A DNA stretch of 64,000 nt from contig CAZKVC010000011.1 in the NCBI GenBank assembly GCA_964556115.1, positions 1-64,000 of the forward strand, in the 5' to 3' direction. The notes under the pieces were generated by a model. It was not told the DNA's origin, did no database searches, and was given only the letters and a program-made list of their open reading frames with translations. The position numbers were made by a program, and so were the translations under genes. The DNA comes from Parvularcula sp964556115. GTDB lineage: Bacteria; Pseudomonadota; Alphaproteobacteria; Caulobacterales; Parvularculaceae. Shown here piece after piece: positions 41,632 through 50,177 of this stretch; the first letter of the stretch is position 1, and every line of letters starts with the position of its first letter.

Positions 41632-43263
41632 TCAGAAGAAGACCTTGTAGACGACGAAGCCCAGAAGCCCTGTCAGCAGCACCGAAGCCGCGCAAAGCAG
41701 CAGGAAGACGGTGCGGCGGAATTTCTGCTCTTCCGCATCGAGCACTTCGGGCACCTCGATCACCGGGATGCCGGCGAGGGCGGTGCTGAGCTGACGTTTG
41801 GTGTCGACTTTCGGGAAGAGGAAGATCGGACCGAAGCCGAGGACCGCCGCGATGCCGCCGGCCGCGCCGGTCAGCATGATGGCAAGCTTGGGCTTGTCCG
41901 GCGAAGTCGGCACGTCCGGGCGGACCGGCGGGTCGAGGATCAGGACCCGTTCGGATTTCTGCTGGCTCTCGAGGCTCTGGCTTCGCTCGGCCTGGGCGCG
42001 GTTCGCCTGGGTGCGGCTCAGGAAGTTCTGAAGACGCTCTTCCTCTGCCTTCAGGCTGTCGAGCTGCGCCGCGATCGGCGGCATGCGCCGCAGGCGGTTC
42101 TCGGCCTCGGCGAGTTCTGTCCGCAGCTCCTCCAGACGGGCCTGGCTGTCCTCGATGCGGTCGAGAAGGGCACGCTCGTTCGTCTGGAACTGAAGCCGCG
42201 CGAGGCTGAGCTCGCCCCCGTCACGGTTGAGGTTCGACATCTGGTCTTCGATCCGGGCCCTGCGGTCTTCGAGGTTGGCCATTTCGCGCGGGCTCAGGCT
42301 GTCCTCTTCGGCGAGGCGGCCATCGATGTAATCGAGGATCTCGCTGGCCCGGCGGCGAAAGGAGGCCGGATCGAGGCGTGCCTCGAGACCCAGCACCTCA
42401 TCGGTGACCGCGATGACGTCGGGATGGCTTTCGGTATAGCTGCGGCGCATCGTGTCGAGGCGCCGTTTCAGGTCACGCAAGGCCACGCGTTCGGCATCGG
42501 AGCGCTCGTTCGCGTCGATGATCAGCGGCTGCTGCATGCGCAGAAGGCTGAGTTCCTGCTGGCCGGCGTCGATACGTGCTTCGGCCCGTTCGATTTCGGC
42601 AGTCAGCCGGGTGACGACGTTCTGGTTGAAGTTCGCGCTATCCGGGGTCATCCCTGGGTTGTTGAGGCGAACATCGGCGATCTGCTTCTGGATATCGGAG
42701 AGCTGGCGGCGAACGTCGCGCTCTTCGCTGCGCAGGAAGGACGTGGTACCCTCCGCCGCTTCGATCCGTGCCTCGACGTTCTCTTCCATGAAGTCGCTGA
42801 CCAACCGGTTGGCGACCCGGTAGGCGGTGTCGGGGTTCTCGTGAACATAGCCGATCTCGAAGGTGATCGTGCTTGCTTCGTCCCGCCGGCGCGTATTGCT
42901 GATGCGGTTGATCGAGATGCGGATGTCATCGCGCACGGATCCGACCTTGCGCGAGAAGGGCTCGTTGCTGGTCCGGTCGATGAGGCCGAAGGTCTCCGAC
43001 AGCCGCACCACATTGTTGCGCGAGCGGAGTTCCGCCTTGATCGTCTCGAGCCTGTCCTCGGCGATGGCGCGGACGGCGGAGGGCACGAGGTCGGGTGAGA
43101 CCTGCTGGTCCTGCACCACCAGAAGCGCCTTGGAATGGTAGCGTGCCGGAACGAGACCGAGGGCCACGAAGCCAAGAATCAGCAGCAGCAGGAAAGGGAT
43201 GAACATCCAGAAGAAACGGCGAAGGCCGAGCCGGATCAAATCTGTGATCGAATAGCGTTCCAT
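41632..43263 (-). CDS. Wzz/GNVR polysaccharide chain-length protein
   Basis: 543 residues. One N-terminal membrane helix (FWMFIPFLLLLILGFVALGL), a periplasmic Wzz domain, a long coiled coil (residues 180-430; repeated LEDRRARIEDQMSNL-type heptads) with a GNVR-like section, and a C-terminal helix pair with the proline-rich VRPDVPTSPDKPK before it. A second short C-terminal membrane segment closes the protein. Such co-polymerases set the length of exported polysaccharides with the ATPase gene downstream. A third partner, the polymerase, is not in the window. Confidence 0.9.
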   Translation of the reverse strand: MERYSITDLIRLGLRRFFWMFIPFLLLLILGFVALGLVPARYHSKALLVVQDQQVSPDLVPSAVRAIAEDRLETIKAELRSRNNVVRLSETFGLIDRTSNEPFSRKVGSVRDDIRISINRISNTRRRDEASTITFEIGYVHENPDTAYRVANRLVSDFMEENVEARIEAAEGTTSFLRSEERDVRRQLSDIQKQIADVRLNNPGMTPDSANFNQNVVTRLTAEIERAEARIDAGQQELSLLRMQQPLIIDANERSDAERVALRDLKRRLDTMRRSYTESHPDVIAVTDEVLGLEARLDPASFRRRASEILDYIDGRLAEEDSLSPREMANLEDRRARIEDQMSNLNRDGGELSLARLQFQTNERALLDRIEDSQARLEELRTELAEAENRLRRMPPIAAQLDSLKAEEERLQNFLSRTQANRAQAERSQSLESQQKSERVLILDPPVRPDVPTSPDKPKLAIMLTGAAGGIAAVLGFGPIFLFPKVDTKRQLSTALAGIPVIEVPEVLDAEEQKFRRTVFLLLCAASVLLTGLLGFVVYKVFF

Positions 43264-43493
43264 ACGTGTCCTTGCCGGTACCCCTCAGTGGAGAGACCCA
43301 TTGTCTCATTATGCCAGCTGCGTGCAACAGACGTGCCGCAATCTGCCAGTTAGTGTCCTTGGGGGTTCCGCCCTCTCGCCGGTATGCCCGGCGCCCAAAC
43401 CTACGACTGCAAAACGGCCATGCGCCCCGAAGGTTCCTGTCTGATTGTCCAGGAGAGGAGGCTGACTGCGTAGTAAACTCTGCGCGAGCACGA

Positions 43494-43524
43494 CAAAGCC
43501 CCGCCCAAGCTATGAGGACGGGGC
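43494..43524 (-). terminator. Intrinsic terminator after the GIN-domain gene
   Basis: On the minus strand GCCCCGTCC (43524-43516) pairs with GGGCGGGGC (43506-43498) around nine bases and is followed by TTTGT. It lies 25 bases after the 43549 stop. The other 230 bases of this gap, up to the Wzz start, hold no gene. Confidence 0.65.
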
Positions 43525-43548
43525 CGGTTCTTGAGCAGTAAAGGACGC

Positions 43549-44196
43549 TCAGCGATTGCTGACGTCGACGTCGCCGCCGGAGCTTTCCGAGGTGTTGCGC
43601 CTGTCCGGGTTGCCGCGGACATCGACATCGCCGCCGGACGAGGCCTTCGCGTCGATCGACTGGCGGGCATAGACCTCGACCTCGCCGCCCGAAGAGGCGC
43701 GGGCTTTCACGTCATCGCATTCAAGATCAAAGGCCCGGACATCCGAACCGGAGGATGCCTCAGCGGTCAGCGAAGAGCAGGACCCCTCAGCCTCGAGATC
43801 GCCGCCCGAACTCGCCTCGAGCTCGACACGGCCGCCGTTGATGCCCTCGATCCTCAGGTCGGAGCCGGAAGAAGCCTTCCCGCTTTCGAACGCAGGCATG
43901 GTCACGGTGAAAACGAAGGACTGACCGCGCCCGAAGGAGAAATTCATGCCGCGGCGGCTTTCGCGGCCGAGCTTGAGGACGTCCCCATCGACCTCGACGC
44001 TGGCCTCGTCGGCATCGCCGCGGGTTTCGAGGGTGACGGAGTATTCGGGGCCGACCTCGACCTCGACCTCGACCCCGGCATAGGAATGGACCCCGGAGAA
44101 ACCGGAGAGGTCATAGGTCTTCGTCTCTGCGAGGGCCGTGCTCGCAAGGAGCAGGGCTGTGGAGGAAGCGGCGAGGGCGGCGATGGGATGGTTCAA
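43549..44196 (-). CDS. Exported GIN-domain (DUF2807) protein with SSGG repeats
   Basis: 215 residues if started at the TTG at 44196, which has AAGGAG 7 bases upstream; this gives a clean signal peptide (AALAASSTALLLASTALA). The mature protein is a GIN/DUF2807 beta-helix: YDLSGFSGVHSYAGVEVEV, then six short repeats of SSG(G/S)(D/E) (ASSGSDLR, EASSGGDLE, EASSGSDVR, ASSGGEVE, ASSGGDVD, SSGGDVD) spaced about 20 residues, one per turn. Function of the family is unknown. Monocistronic. Confidence 0.8.
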   Translation of the reverse strand: MNHPIAALAASSTALLLASTALAETKTYDLSGFSGVHSYAGVEVEVEVGPEYSVTLETRGDADEASVEVDGDVLKLGRESRRGMNFSFGRGQSFVFTVTMPAFESGKASSGSDLRIEGINGGRVELEASSGGDLEAEGSCSSLTAEASSGSDVRAFDLECDDVKARASSGGEVEVYARQSIDAKASSGGDVDVRGNPDRRNTSESSGGDVDVSNR

Positions 44197-44292
44197 GGCG
44201 TTGCTCCTTACTGACAATCAATAAGCCAGACCAGCATCTGGTAGGCCGCAGGAAACTTACAACGCCCTGATCGAGAGTTTCTCTCAGTTTTA

Positions 44293-45426
44293 TCAGTCGT
44301 AGCGCGTCAGGCCGAGAAGACCGCTCTCGGTATCGCGTTCGGTGACCACGAGATCCGCGCCGTGCTTGACCGCGTAGGAGACGATCTCCGAGCGCGCGGC
44401 AAACTTTTCGTCGACCGTTTCGGGCAGCTTCAGCCGCTCGTCGTCCCCCGGCAGGAGGCCCAGATGGTCCGGGTGAATGAGAACCGTGTCGAGCCGTCCC
44501 CGCTGGGCCGCCTGGCGCAGTTCGTTAATACCGCGAAGCGCGTTGGTGGTGTCGTAATCAGAGACTTCCGAGGCCTGGCGCTTGGCGCGTGCTTCGTCAT
44601 AAACCGCGAAAGCCCGGTCGAAGAGCTCGTCCTCGTCCAACGCGTCACCAGCCGCCTGGACATGCTCCTCGGCGAGGTTGCGGTGCTCGAAATGCTCCAT
44701 GAAATGGCCGAGCCGGCTCGGACCGCCCGCGAGGATCAGAGGATCGTCGCCCTGAACCTTGTCATCGACCTGCTTGCCGAAGGCGAGGAGGACCCGGGTG
44801 ATCTCGTCCTTGCGAAGGTCCTCGGTTGCCGTGCCGAGGGCATGGAACTGCTGGCGGGCGCCGCCGCGCCGCACCGAACTGGAGCTGTGCCAGATGACCG
44901 AGGCCATGGGCTCGTACTGCTTCATCTGCTCGGTCAGCGTCATCACCTCGCGCGGGGTCTCGTCGTGGATGGTCGACCCTTCGACGTGAAGAAGGCGCGG
45001 ATCTTCCGCATCGAGAACCGCAATCCAGAAGGACCGCGCCTCGCTGGCATCGGCGAGGGCAGGTAGGGCAAGGGCGGCCGGCCCGAAGGAAAGCGCCGGG
45101 GCCGGCCGATGGTTGAGGGGCCGGAAGACGGTCTCGTCACCGTTCGAGAAAACGGCGATGCCGCCTTCGGGGAACTCATCCTGATGCAGGCTCTCGGCGA
45201 CCTTGCGGATGCTCGCCCGGTGCTTCTCGGGGCCGCGCGCTTCGTCGTCCAGCGCCGCAAGAAGGTTCTTCTTGGCGAGATCGAACTTCTCCGCATCGCC
45301 TTCGGCATCGGGCCGCGGATAAAGAAGCGAAAGAACCCGGGCATCGCCAAGCCTACCGTCGCCTGTCGGGTCCGGCAGGAACGGTGTCAGGGTTTCGAGA
45401 GCGGCAGCGAGCTTTGTCCTGTTCAT
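44293..45426 (-). CDS. baeRF-type (archaeo-eukaryotic release factor-like) protein
   Basis: 377 residues from the ATG at 45426 with GGAGATAAGG upstream. It has the layout of bacterial eRF1-like (baeRF) proteins: an N-terminal FDLAKKNLLAALDDEARG region, a middle domain with SFWIAVLDAEDPRLLHVEG and a C-terminal Rossmann-like domain (NLAEEHVQAAGDALDED to VVTERDTESGLLGLTRYD in parts). Members are thought to act in ribosome rescue or stress. No GGQ motif is visible, so hydrolase activity on peptidyl-tRNA is not supported. Divergent from the BCKDH genes. Confidence 0.65.
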   Translation of the reverse strand: MNRTKLAAALETLTPFLPDPTGDGRLGDARVLSLLYPRPDAEGDAEKFDLAKKNLLAALDDEARGPEKHRASIRKVAESLHQDEFPEGGIAVFSNGDETVFRPLNHRPAPALSFGPAALALPALADASEARSFWIAVLDAEDPRLLHVEGSTIHDETPREVMTLTEQMKQYEPMASVIWHSSSSVRRGGARQQFHALGTATEDLRKDEITRVLLAFGKQVDDKVQGDDPLILAGGPSRLGHFMEHFEHRNLAEEHVQAAGDALDEDELFDRAFAVYDEARAKRQASEVSDYDTTNALRGINELRQAAQRGRLDTVLIHPDHLGLLPGDDERLKLPETVDEKFAARSEIVSYAVKHGADLVVTERDTESGLLGLTRYD

Positions 45427-45639
45427 GACCTTATCTCCGGAATAATCAGCGTGAACGAAGCAAACACGTGGAACGGGAAGGCGGTTCGTGCTGCGCTGCG
45501 GCACAAGCTTCTGCTGTAAATCTCTGGCAGAGCGAAGGAATGTCGCGCCACTCGCGAAGAATTCACACGCTCCCGCCGCTGACCGATCCGTTCTTTTCTG
45601 GCAAGTGGCGTCGGAAAAACCGTATGAGGAGCGCCTGCC

Positions 45640-46902
45640 ATGGATGGTTTCCAAGGAACCGATGGAGCCGAAAGGCTTGAACCCGCACGTGGTTTTCGCG
45701 TTCCTGAGCCCCCGGCCCGTCCTGGCGAGGCGCCCGACTTCTCGAAGGTCGAGCTGGGCGAGCCTGGCCGTCTGAAGCTGATCGACGTCGAGGCACCGGC
45801 CGAAGACTTTGCGCCTTTCCACCATGACCTTCTGCGCGTCATGGACATGGATGGCGGCGTTCATGGCGATTGGGCGAGCCTGGTCGAGGATGGCGAGCTC
45901 GAAAAGGCGTTGCGCGCAATGATCAAGACCCGCGCTTTCGATGCGCGGATGATGCGCGCCCAGCGCCAGGGCAAGACCAGTTTCTACATGCAGTGCCTCG
46001 GCGAGGAAGCGATCGCGGTGGGCATGACCCTCGCGCTTCGCGACGGGGACATGCAGTTCCCTACCTATCGTCAGCAGGGGATTCTCTTCACCAACGGGAT
46101 CGACCCCGAAGTGATGATGAACCAGATCTACTCGAACAAGAAGGACCCGCTTGAAGGCAAGCAGCTTCCGGTTCTCTATTCATTCAGGGAGCACGGCTTC
46201 TTCACGATCTCCGGCAATCTCGGTACCCAGTGGCCGCAGGCTGTGGGCTGGGCCATGGCTTCGGCGATCAGGAATGACGACAAGATCGCGGTCGCCTGGA
46301 TCGGCGACGGCGCGACAGCCGAAGGCGACTGGCATCAGGGCAACCTCTTCGCCAGTGTCTACAACGCCCCGGCCATTCTCTGTGTGGTGAACAACCAGTG
46401 GGCGATCTCGACCACGGCCGCTTTCGCGGGTGCTGACAAGAACACCTTCGCCGCAAGGATGGGAAGCTACGGCATGCCCGCCTTGCGGGTGGACGGCAAC
46501 GACATCATGGCGGTCATCGCCGCGTCCCGCTTTGCCGAGCGCCGGGCCCGCGCCGGTCTCGGGGCGGTGGGTATCGAGTTCCTGACCTACCGGGGCGGCG
46601 CCCATTCGACCTCGGACGATCCGACGAAATACCGCGCCAAGGAAGAGATCGAGACCTGGCCCCTGGGCGATCCCCTCGACCGTCTCAAGCAGCACCTGAT
46701 CGTCAGCAAGAAGATGACCGAGGCCGAGATCGAGGAGCTCGAAAAGGCTGCCGAGACCGAGATGCGCGAGGCGGAGAATCGCGCCGAGGAGAACGGTCTC
46801 GTTCATGCCGGACAGGGCGCGCGTGCTGACGCCATGTTCGAGGACGTTTACGCCGAAATGCCCGGACGCCTTGTCGAGCAGAAGAAAGAAGCTGGGTTCT
46901 GA
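45640..46902 (+). CDS. bkdA1: Branched-chain 2-oxoacid dehydrogenase E1 alpha
   Basis: 420 residues; GAGGAG 8 bases before the ATG. E1alpha decarboxylates branched 2-oxoacids with thiamine diphosphate. ThDP motif G222-D-G followed by ATAEGDWHQGNLFAS and NNQWAIS; GTQWPQAVGWAMASA and GVEFLTYRGGAHSTSDDP-like (GIEFLTYRGGAHSTSDDP) phosphorylation-loop region of branched-chain E1 rather than pyruvate E1. N-terminal 90 residues are an extension seen in BCKDH. First gene of a three-gene operon. Confidence 0.93.
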   Translation: MDGFQGTDGAERLEPARGFRVPEPPARPGEAPDFSKVELGEPGRLKLIDVEAPAEDFAPFHHDLLRVMDMDGGVHGDWASLVEDGELEKALRAMIKTRAFDARMMRAQRQGKTSFYMQCLGEEAIAVGMTLALRDGDMQFPTYRQQGILFTNGIDPEVMMNQIYSNKKDPLEGKQLPVLYSFREHGFFTISGNLGTQWPQAVGWAMASAIRNDDKIAVAWIGDGATAEGDWHQGNLFASVYNAPAILCVVNNQWAISTTAAFAGADKNTFAARMGSYGMPALRVDGNDIMAVIAASRFAERRARAGLGAVGIEFLTYRGGAHSTSDDPTKYRAKEEIETWPLGDPLDRLKQHLIVSKKMTEAEIEELEKAAETEMREAENRAEENGLVHAGQGARADAMFEDVYAEMPGRLVEQKKEAGF

Positions 46903-46904
46903 TC

Positions 46905-47942
46905 ATGTCCGAGACGCTTTCCAACACCAAGACGATGAACATGATCGAGGCCATCCGCTCCGCCCACGACGTGGCGATGGAGCGCGACGACGATGTCGTG
47001 GTCTTCGGCGAGGACGCGGGCTATTTCGGCGGGGTCTTCCGCTGCACCGCGGGCCTGCAGGAAAAATACGGCACCAGCCGCTGCTTCGACAGCCCGATCG
47101 CGGAAAGCGGCATCGTCGGCACCGGGATCGGCATGGCGGCCTATGGCCTGAAGCCGGTGATCGAAATTCAGTTTGCCGACTACATCACCCCGGCCTACGA
47201 CCAGATCAGCCAGGAAGCCGCGCGCATCCGCTACCGCTCGAACGGTCAGTTCACCTGCCCCATCGTCATCCGTACACCGACCGGCGGCGGTATCTACGGC
47301 GGCCAGACCCACAGCCAGTCGCCCGAGGCGATCTTCGCCCATGTGGCGGGGCTGAAGGTGGTGATCCCATCGAACCCTTACGATGCCAAGGGCCTGCTGA
47401 TCGCGTCCATCGAAGATCCGGACCCCGTCATCTTCCTCGAGCCAAAGCGCCTCTATAACGGCCCCTTCGAGGGCTATCACGACCGTGCGCTGAAGGGCTG
47501 GAAGGACCATGAAGACGGTCAGGTGCCGGAGGATTACTACTCGATCCCCCTCGGTAAGGCGAAGACCGTGCGCGCAGGCGAGAAGGTCACCGTTCTCGCC
47601 TACGGCAACATGGTCCATGTCTGCCAGGCCGCTCAGGAAGAATGCGGCGTCGACGCCGAGATCATCGACCTCCGCTCGCTTCTCCCCCTCGACCTCGACG
47701 CGATCGAGAAGTCCGTGAAGAAGACCGGCCGCTGCGTCATCGTGCACGAAGCCACCAAGACCTGCGGCTACGGCGCGGAGCTCATGGCCCTCGTGCAGGA
47801 GCGCTGCTTCTATCACCTCGAAGCACCGATCACCCGGATCACCGGCTGGGATACGCCCTACCCCCACGCGCAGGAATGGACTTACTTCCCGGGGCCCAAG
47901 CGCGTCGCCGAGGCGATGAAGAAAGTGGCTGAGGCGAAATAG
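46905..47942 (+). CDS. bkdA2: Branched-chain 2-oxoacid dehydrogenase E1 beta
   Basis: 345 residues. Starts 2 bases after E1alpha. Forms the alpha2beta2 heterotetramer; VVVFGEDAGYFGGVFRCTAGL and FDSPIAESGIVGTGIGMAAYG are the pyrimidine-binding half of the ThDP site; the C-terminal transketolase-type domain has VTVLAYGNMVHVCQ and LIDLRSLLPLDLDAI-like (IIDLRSLLPLDLDAIEKS). Operon with E1alpha and E2. Confidence 0.96.
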   Translation: MSETLSNTKTMNMIEAIRSAHDVAMERDDDVVVFGEDAGYFGGVFRCTAGLQEKYGTSRCFDSPIAESGIVGTGIGMAAYGLKPVIEIQFADYITPAYDQISQEAARIRYRSNGQFTCPIVIRTPTGGGIYGGQTHSQSPEAIFAHVAGLKVVIPSNPYDAKGLLIASIEDPDPVIFLEPKRLYNGPFEGYHDRALKGWKDHEDGQVPEDYYSIPLGKAKTVRAGEKVTVLAYGNMVHVCQAAQEECGVDAEIIDLRSLLPLDLDAIEKSVKKTGRCVIVHEATKTCGYGAELMALVQERCFYHLEAPITRITGWDTPYPHAQEWTYFPGPKRVAEAMKKVAEAK

Positions 47943-49616
47943 ATGAGCATCCACACCATCAAACTGCCCGATGTGGGCGAAGGCGTGACCGAGGCGGAGT
48001 TCGTCGAGCTTCACGTGGCTGTCGGCGACATGGTCGAGCCCGACCAGAACCTCGCCGATGTGATGACCGACAAGGCCACCGTCGAGGTGCCTTCGCCCCG
48101 CAAGGGCAAGGTCGTCTGGATCGGCGCGGAGCCGGGCGACACCGTCGCCGTCGGCGCCGAGATCATCAAGCTCGAGCTCGAAGGCGGCGCTGCGGCCGAA
48201 GCCTCGGACCCGGTGCCGGCTGCGGAGAACAAGCCCGCTCCCAACGAGCCCGAGGGCACCCAAGCGCCGCAGGCTGACGAACAGCCCGCCGCCGCTGCCG
48301 CGAAGCCCGCGCCGTCTGGCGGGACCTCGGAATATGTCATCAAGCTCCCCGATGTGGGCGAGGGCGTGACCGAGGCGGAGTTCGTGGAGATCCACGTCAA
48401 GGTCGGCGACAAGGTCGAGCCGGACGAGAATCTGGCCGACGTGATGACCGACAAGGCCACCGTCGAGATCCCGAGCCCCCGCGCGGGCACGGTGAGCTGG
48501 ATCGGCGCTTCGGTGGGCGAGACCATCGCGGTCGGTGCCGAGATCATCAAGCTGGCGGTCGAAGGCGCGGCCGGCGAAAGCCAGCCCCAGGCCGTGACCG
48601 ACCCCATCGTCGACCAGCCCGGCGACATCGCCCAGTCGGGCGCCGTCATGGGCGCCGAAGATCATCCGGAAGCGGAAAAAGCCCTTCCGGCGCAGGCCAA
48701 ACCCGCCTCCGCGCCCCGCGCGCCGAAGGCGCCGTCGGGCAAGGTCCTGGCGGCCCCCGCCGTGCGGGCCCGTGCGATCACCAAGGGCATCGACCTCTCT
48801 GAGGTCACCGGAACCGGTCCCGAAGGCCGTGTCACCCACGACGATCTCGATGCCTTCACCAAAGGTGGCGGACAAGCCGGGAGGATGCGTCCCGCCGGCG
48901 GCGTTTCAGCGCCCAACGCCTCGACCGAGGAGATCAAGATCATCGGCCTTCGCCGCAAGATCGCGGAGAAGATGCAGGCCGCCAAGCGGCATATCCCTCA
49001 CATCACCTATGTCGACGAGGTCGACATGACGGCGGTGGAAGAGCTGCGTCAGCACATGAACAGGACCAGGAAGGCGGGCCAGCCCAAGCTGACCGTCCTT
49101 CCCTTCATCGCCAAGGCAATCGTCCGTGCGCTGGAAGATTTCCCGCAGATGAACGCCCATTACGATGACGAGGCGGGTGTCGTCACCCGTTTCGGAGGTG
49201 CGCATCTCGGTATTGCAACGCAGACGGATAATGGATTGATGGTCCCCGTCATGCGCCACGCCGAAACCATGAGCCCCTACGAGATGGCGAACGAGATCGC
49301 CCGGCTCTCCGCGGCCGCCCGCGATGGTTCGGCGAAGAGGGACGAGCTTTCAGGTTCGTCGATCACCATCACTTCGCTCGGGCCGATCGGCGGTGTCACA
49401 ACCACGCCGATCATCAACCGTCCCGAGGTGGCGATCGTCGGTCCGAACAAGATCCAGACCCTGCCGCGCTTCAACGCGCAAGGTCAGGTCGAGGCCCGCA
49501 AGATCATGAACCTCTCATCGAGCTTCGATCACCGCATTATCGACGGCTACGAAGCCGCCGAGTTCGTGCAGCGGATCAAGGGCTACCTGGAGTTCCCCGC
49601 CACCCTCTTCATCTGA
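47943..49616 (+). CDS. bkdB: Dihydrolipoyl acyltransferase E2 with two lipoyl domains
   Basis: 557 residues; start immediately after the E1beta stop. Two tandem lipoyl domains with lipoyl-lysines K44 and K171 (each in MTDKATVE), a P/A-rich linker, an E3-binding domain (VRARAITKGIDLSEVTGTG) and the catalytic acyltransferase core ending in SSFDHRIIDGYEAAEF (H530). Branched-chain E2 enzymes usually carry one lipoyl domain; this has two, nearly identical. E3 (dihydrolipoamide dehydrogenase) is not in this cluster. Overlaps the convergent next gene by 8 bases. Confidence 0.95.
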   Translation: MSIHTIKLPDVGEGVTEAEFVELHVAVGDMVEPDQNLADVMTDKATVEVPSPRKGKVVWIGAEPGDTVAVGAEIIKLELEGGAAAEASDPVPAAENKPAPNEPEGTQAPQADEQPAAAAAKPAPSGGTSEYVIKLPDVGEGVTEAEFVEIHVKVGDKVEPDENLADVMTDKATVEIPSPRAGTVSWIGASVGETIAVGAEIIKLAVEGAAGESQPQAVTDPIVDQPGDIAQSGAVMGAEDHPEAEKALPAQAKPASAPRAPKAPSGKVLAAPAVRARAITKGIDLSEVTGTGPEGRVTHDDLDAFTKGGGQAGRMRPAGGVSAPNASTEEIKIIGLRRKIAEKMQAAKRHIPHITYVDEVDMTAVEELRQHMNRTRKAGQPKLTVLPFIAKAIVRALEDFPQMNAHYDDEAGVVTRFGGAHLGIATQTDNGLMVPVMRHAETMSPYEMANEIARLSAAARDGSAKRDELSGSSITITSLGPIGGVTTTPIINRPEVAIVGPNKIQTLPRFNAQGQVEARKIMNLSSSFDHRIIDGYEAAEFVQRIKGYLEFPATLFI

Positions 49617-50160
49617 GGGTGCGGCGAAGAAACCCTCCGTAGTCTTCATTCTCGTGATCGGCGAGATGAAGGCTGCGGGCCAACTCGCGGCAGTCCTCGA
49701 GCTGGGGCGTCTCGATGCCGAAGCTGCGCCAGGTCCGGCCTTCGGCCATGACGTCGGTGATCTCGGCGCGGCTCTCGCCAAACGCGAAAAGCCGCCGGTG
49801 CTTGCGGACCTCGATGACCTGAAGCCCGGCCTCTTTGCCCGCCCGGCAAAGGCTTTTCGCATCATCCATCAAGGCGGCCGAAGGCAGGATGGCCGACAGA
49901 GTTTCCCCGGCGACCGGGAAAGGCGCCGACACCGCCATCATCCAGCGGGCGCAGCCGCCTTTTTCCTCGATCAGCTCCTTGATCTCGAAAAGCTCGCCGC
50001 CCCTGATCTTGGGCAGCAGTCTTTCATCCGATGCCAGAAGATAGATGTCGGTCCGGTAGCCAGCCTCTAGCTCTCCGTCCGCTCCCTCGGTCATCGCCCT
50101 GGTGATCGAAGCCGCGTCTTCCTCGGGGAAGACGCGGACCTCCCAGCGGTCGTCCTGCAC
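49609..50160 (-). CDS. Hypothetical protein, possible CYTH-like fold
   Basis: 183 residues, GTG start at 50160 with GAGG just upstream inside a palindrome. Sequence alternates charged strands: WEVRVFPEED at the start, YRTDIYLLASDERLLPKIRGG, FEIKELIEEKGGCARW and VIEVRKHRRLFAFGESRAEI. This pattern of E-x-R and K-x-R pairs in strands resembles the CYTH triphosphate-tunnel fold, but the usual ExExK start is not clean. It follows isovaleryl-CoA dehydrogenase by 7 bases, so it is co-transcribed with it. Confidence 0.6.
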   Translation of the reverse strand: MQDDRWEVRVFPEEDAASITRAMTEGADGELEAGYRTDIYLLASDERLLPKIRGGELFEIKELIEEKGGCARWMMAVSAPFPVAGETLSAILPSAALMDDAKSLCRAGKEAGLQVIEVRKHRRLFAFGESRAEITDVMAEGRTWRSFGIETPQLEDCRELARSLHLADHENEDYGGFLRRTLR

Positions 50161-50177
50161 GACGGCCTCAGGCCGTC
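50161..50177. promoter_or_regulatory. Palindrome at the ivd stop codon and next ribosome-binding site
   Basis: GACGGCC-tca-GGCCGTC is a perfect 7-bp inverted repeat that contains the ivd stop and the GAGG of the GTG at 50160. It may tie translation of the second gene to ribosomes finishing ivd. Confidence 0.45.

Noticed and set aside
43640..43880. CRISPR-like short repeat array
   Set aside because: The repeats are codons for the SSGG motif in a protein, with no uniform spacers.
46848..48875. A 675-codon open frame antisense to the E1beta and E2 genes
   Set aside because: Low-complexity Gly/Asp/Arg-rich translation, product of lipoyl-domain codon bias on the other strand.
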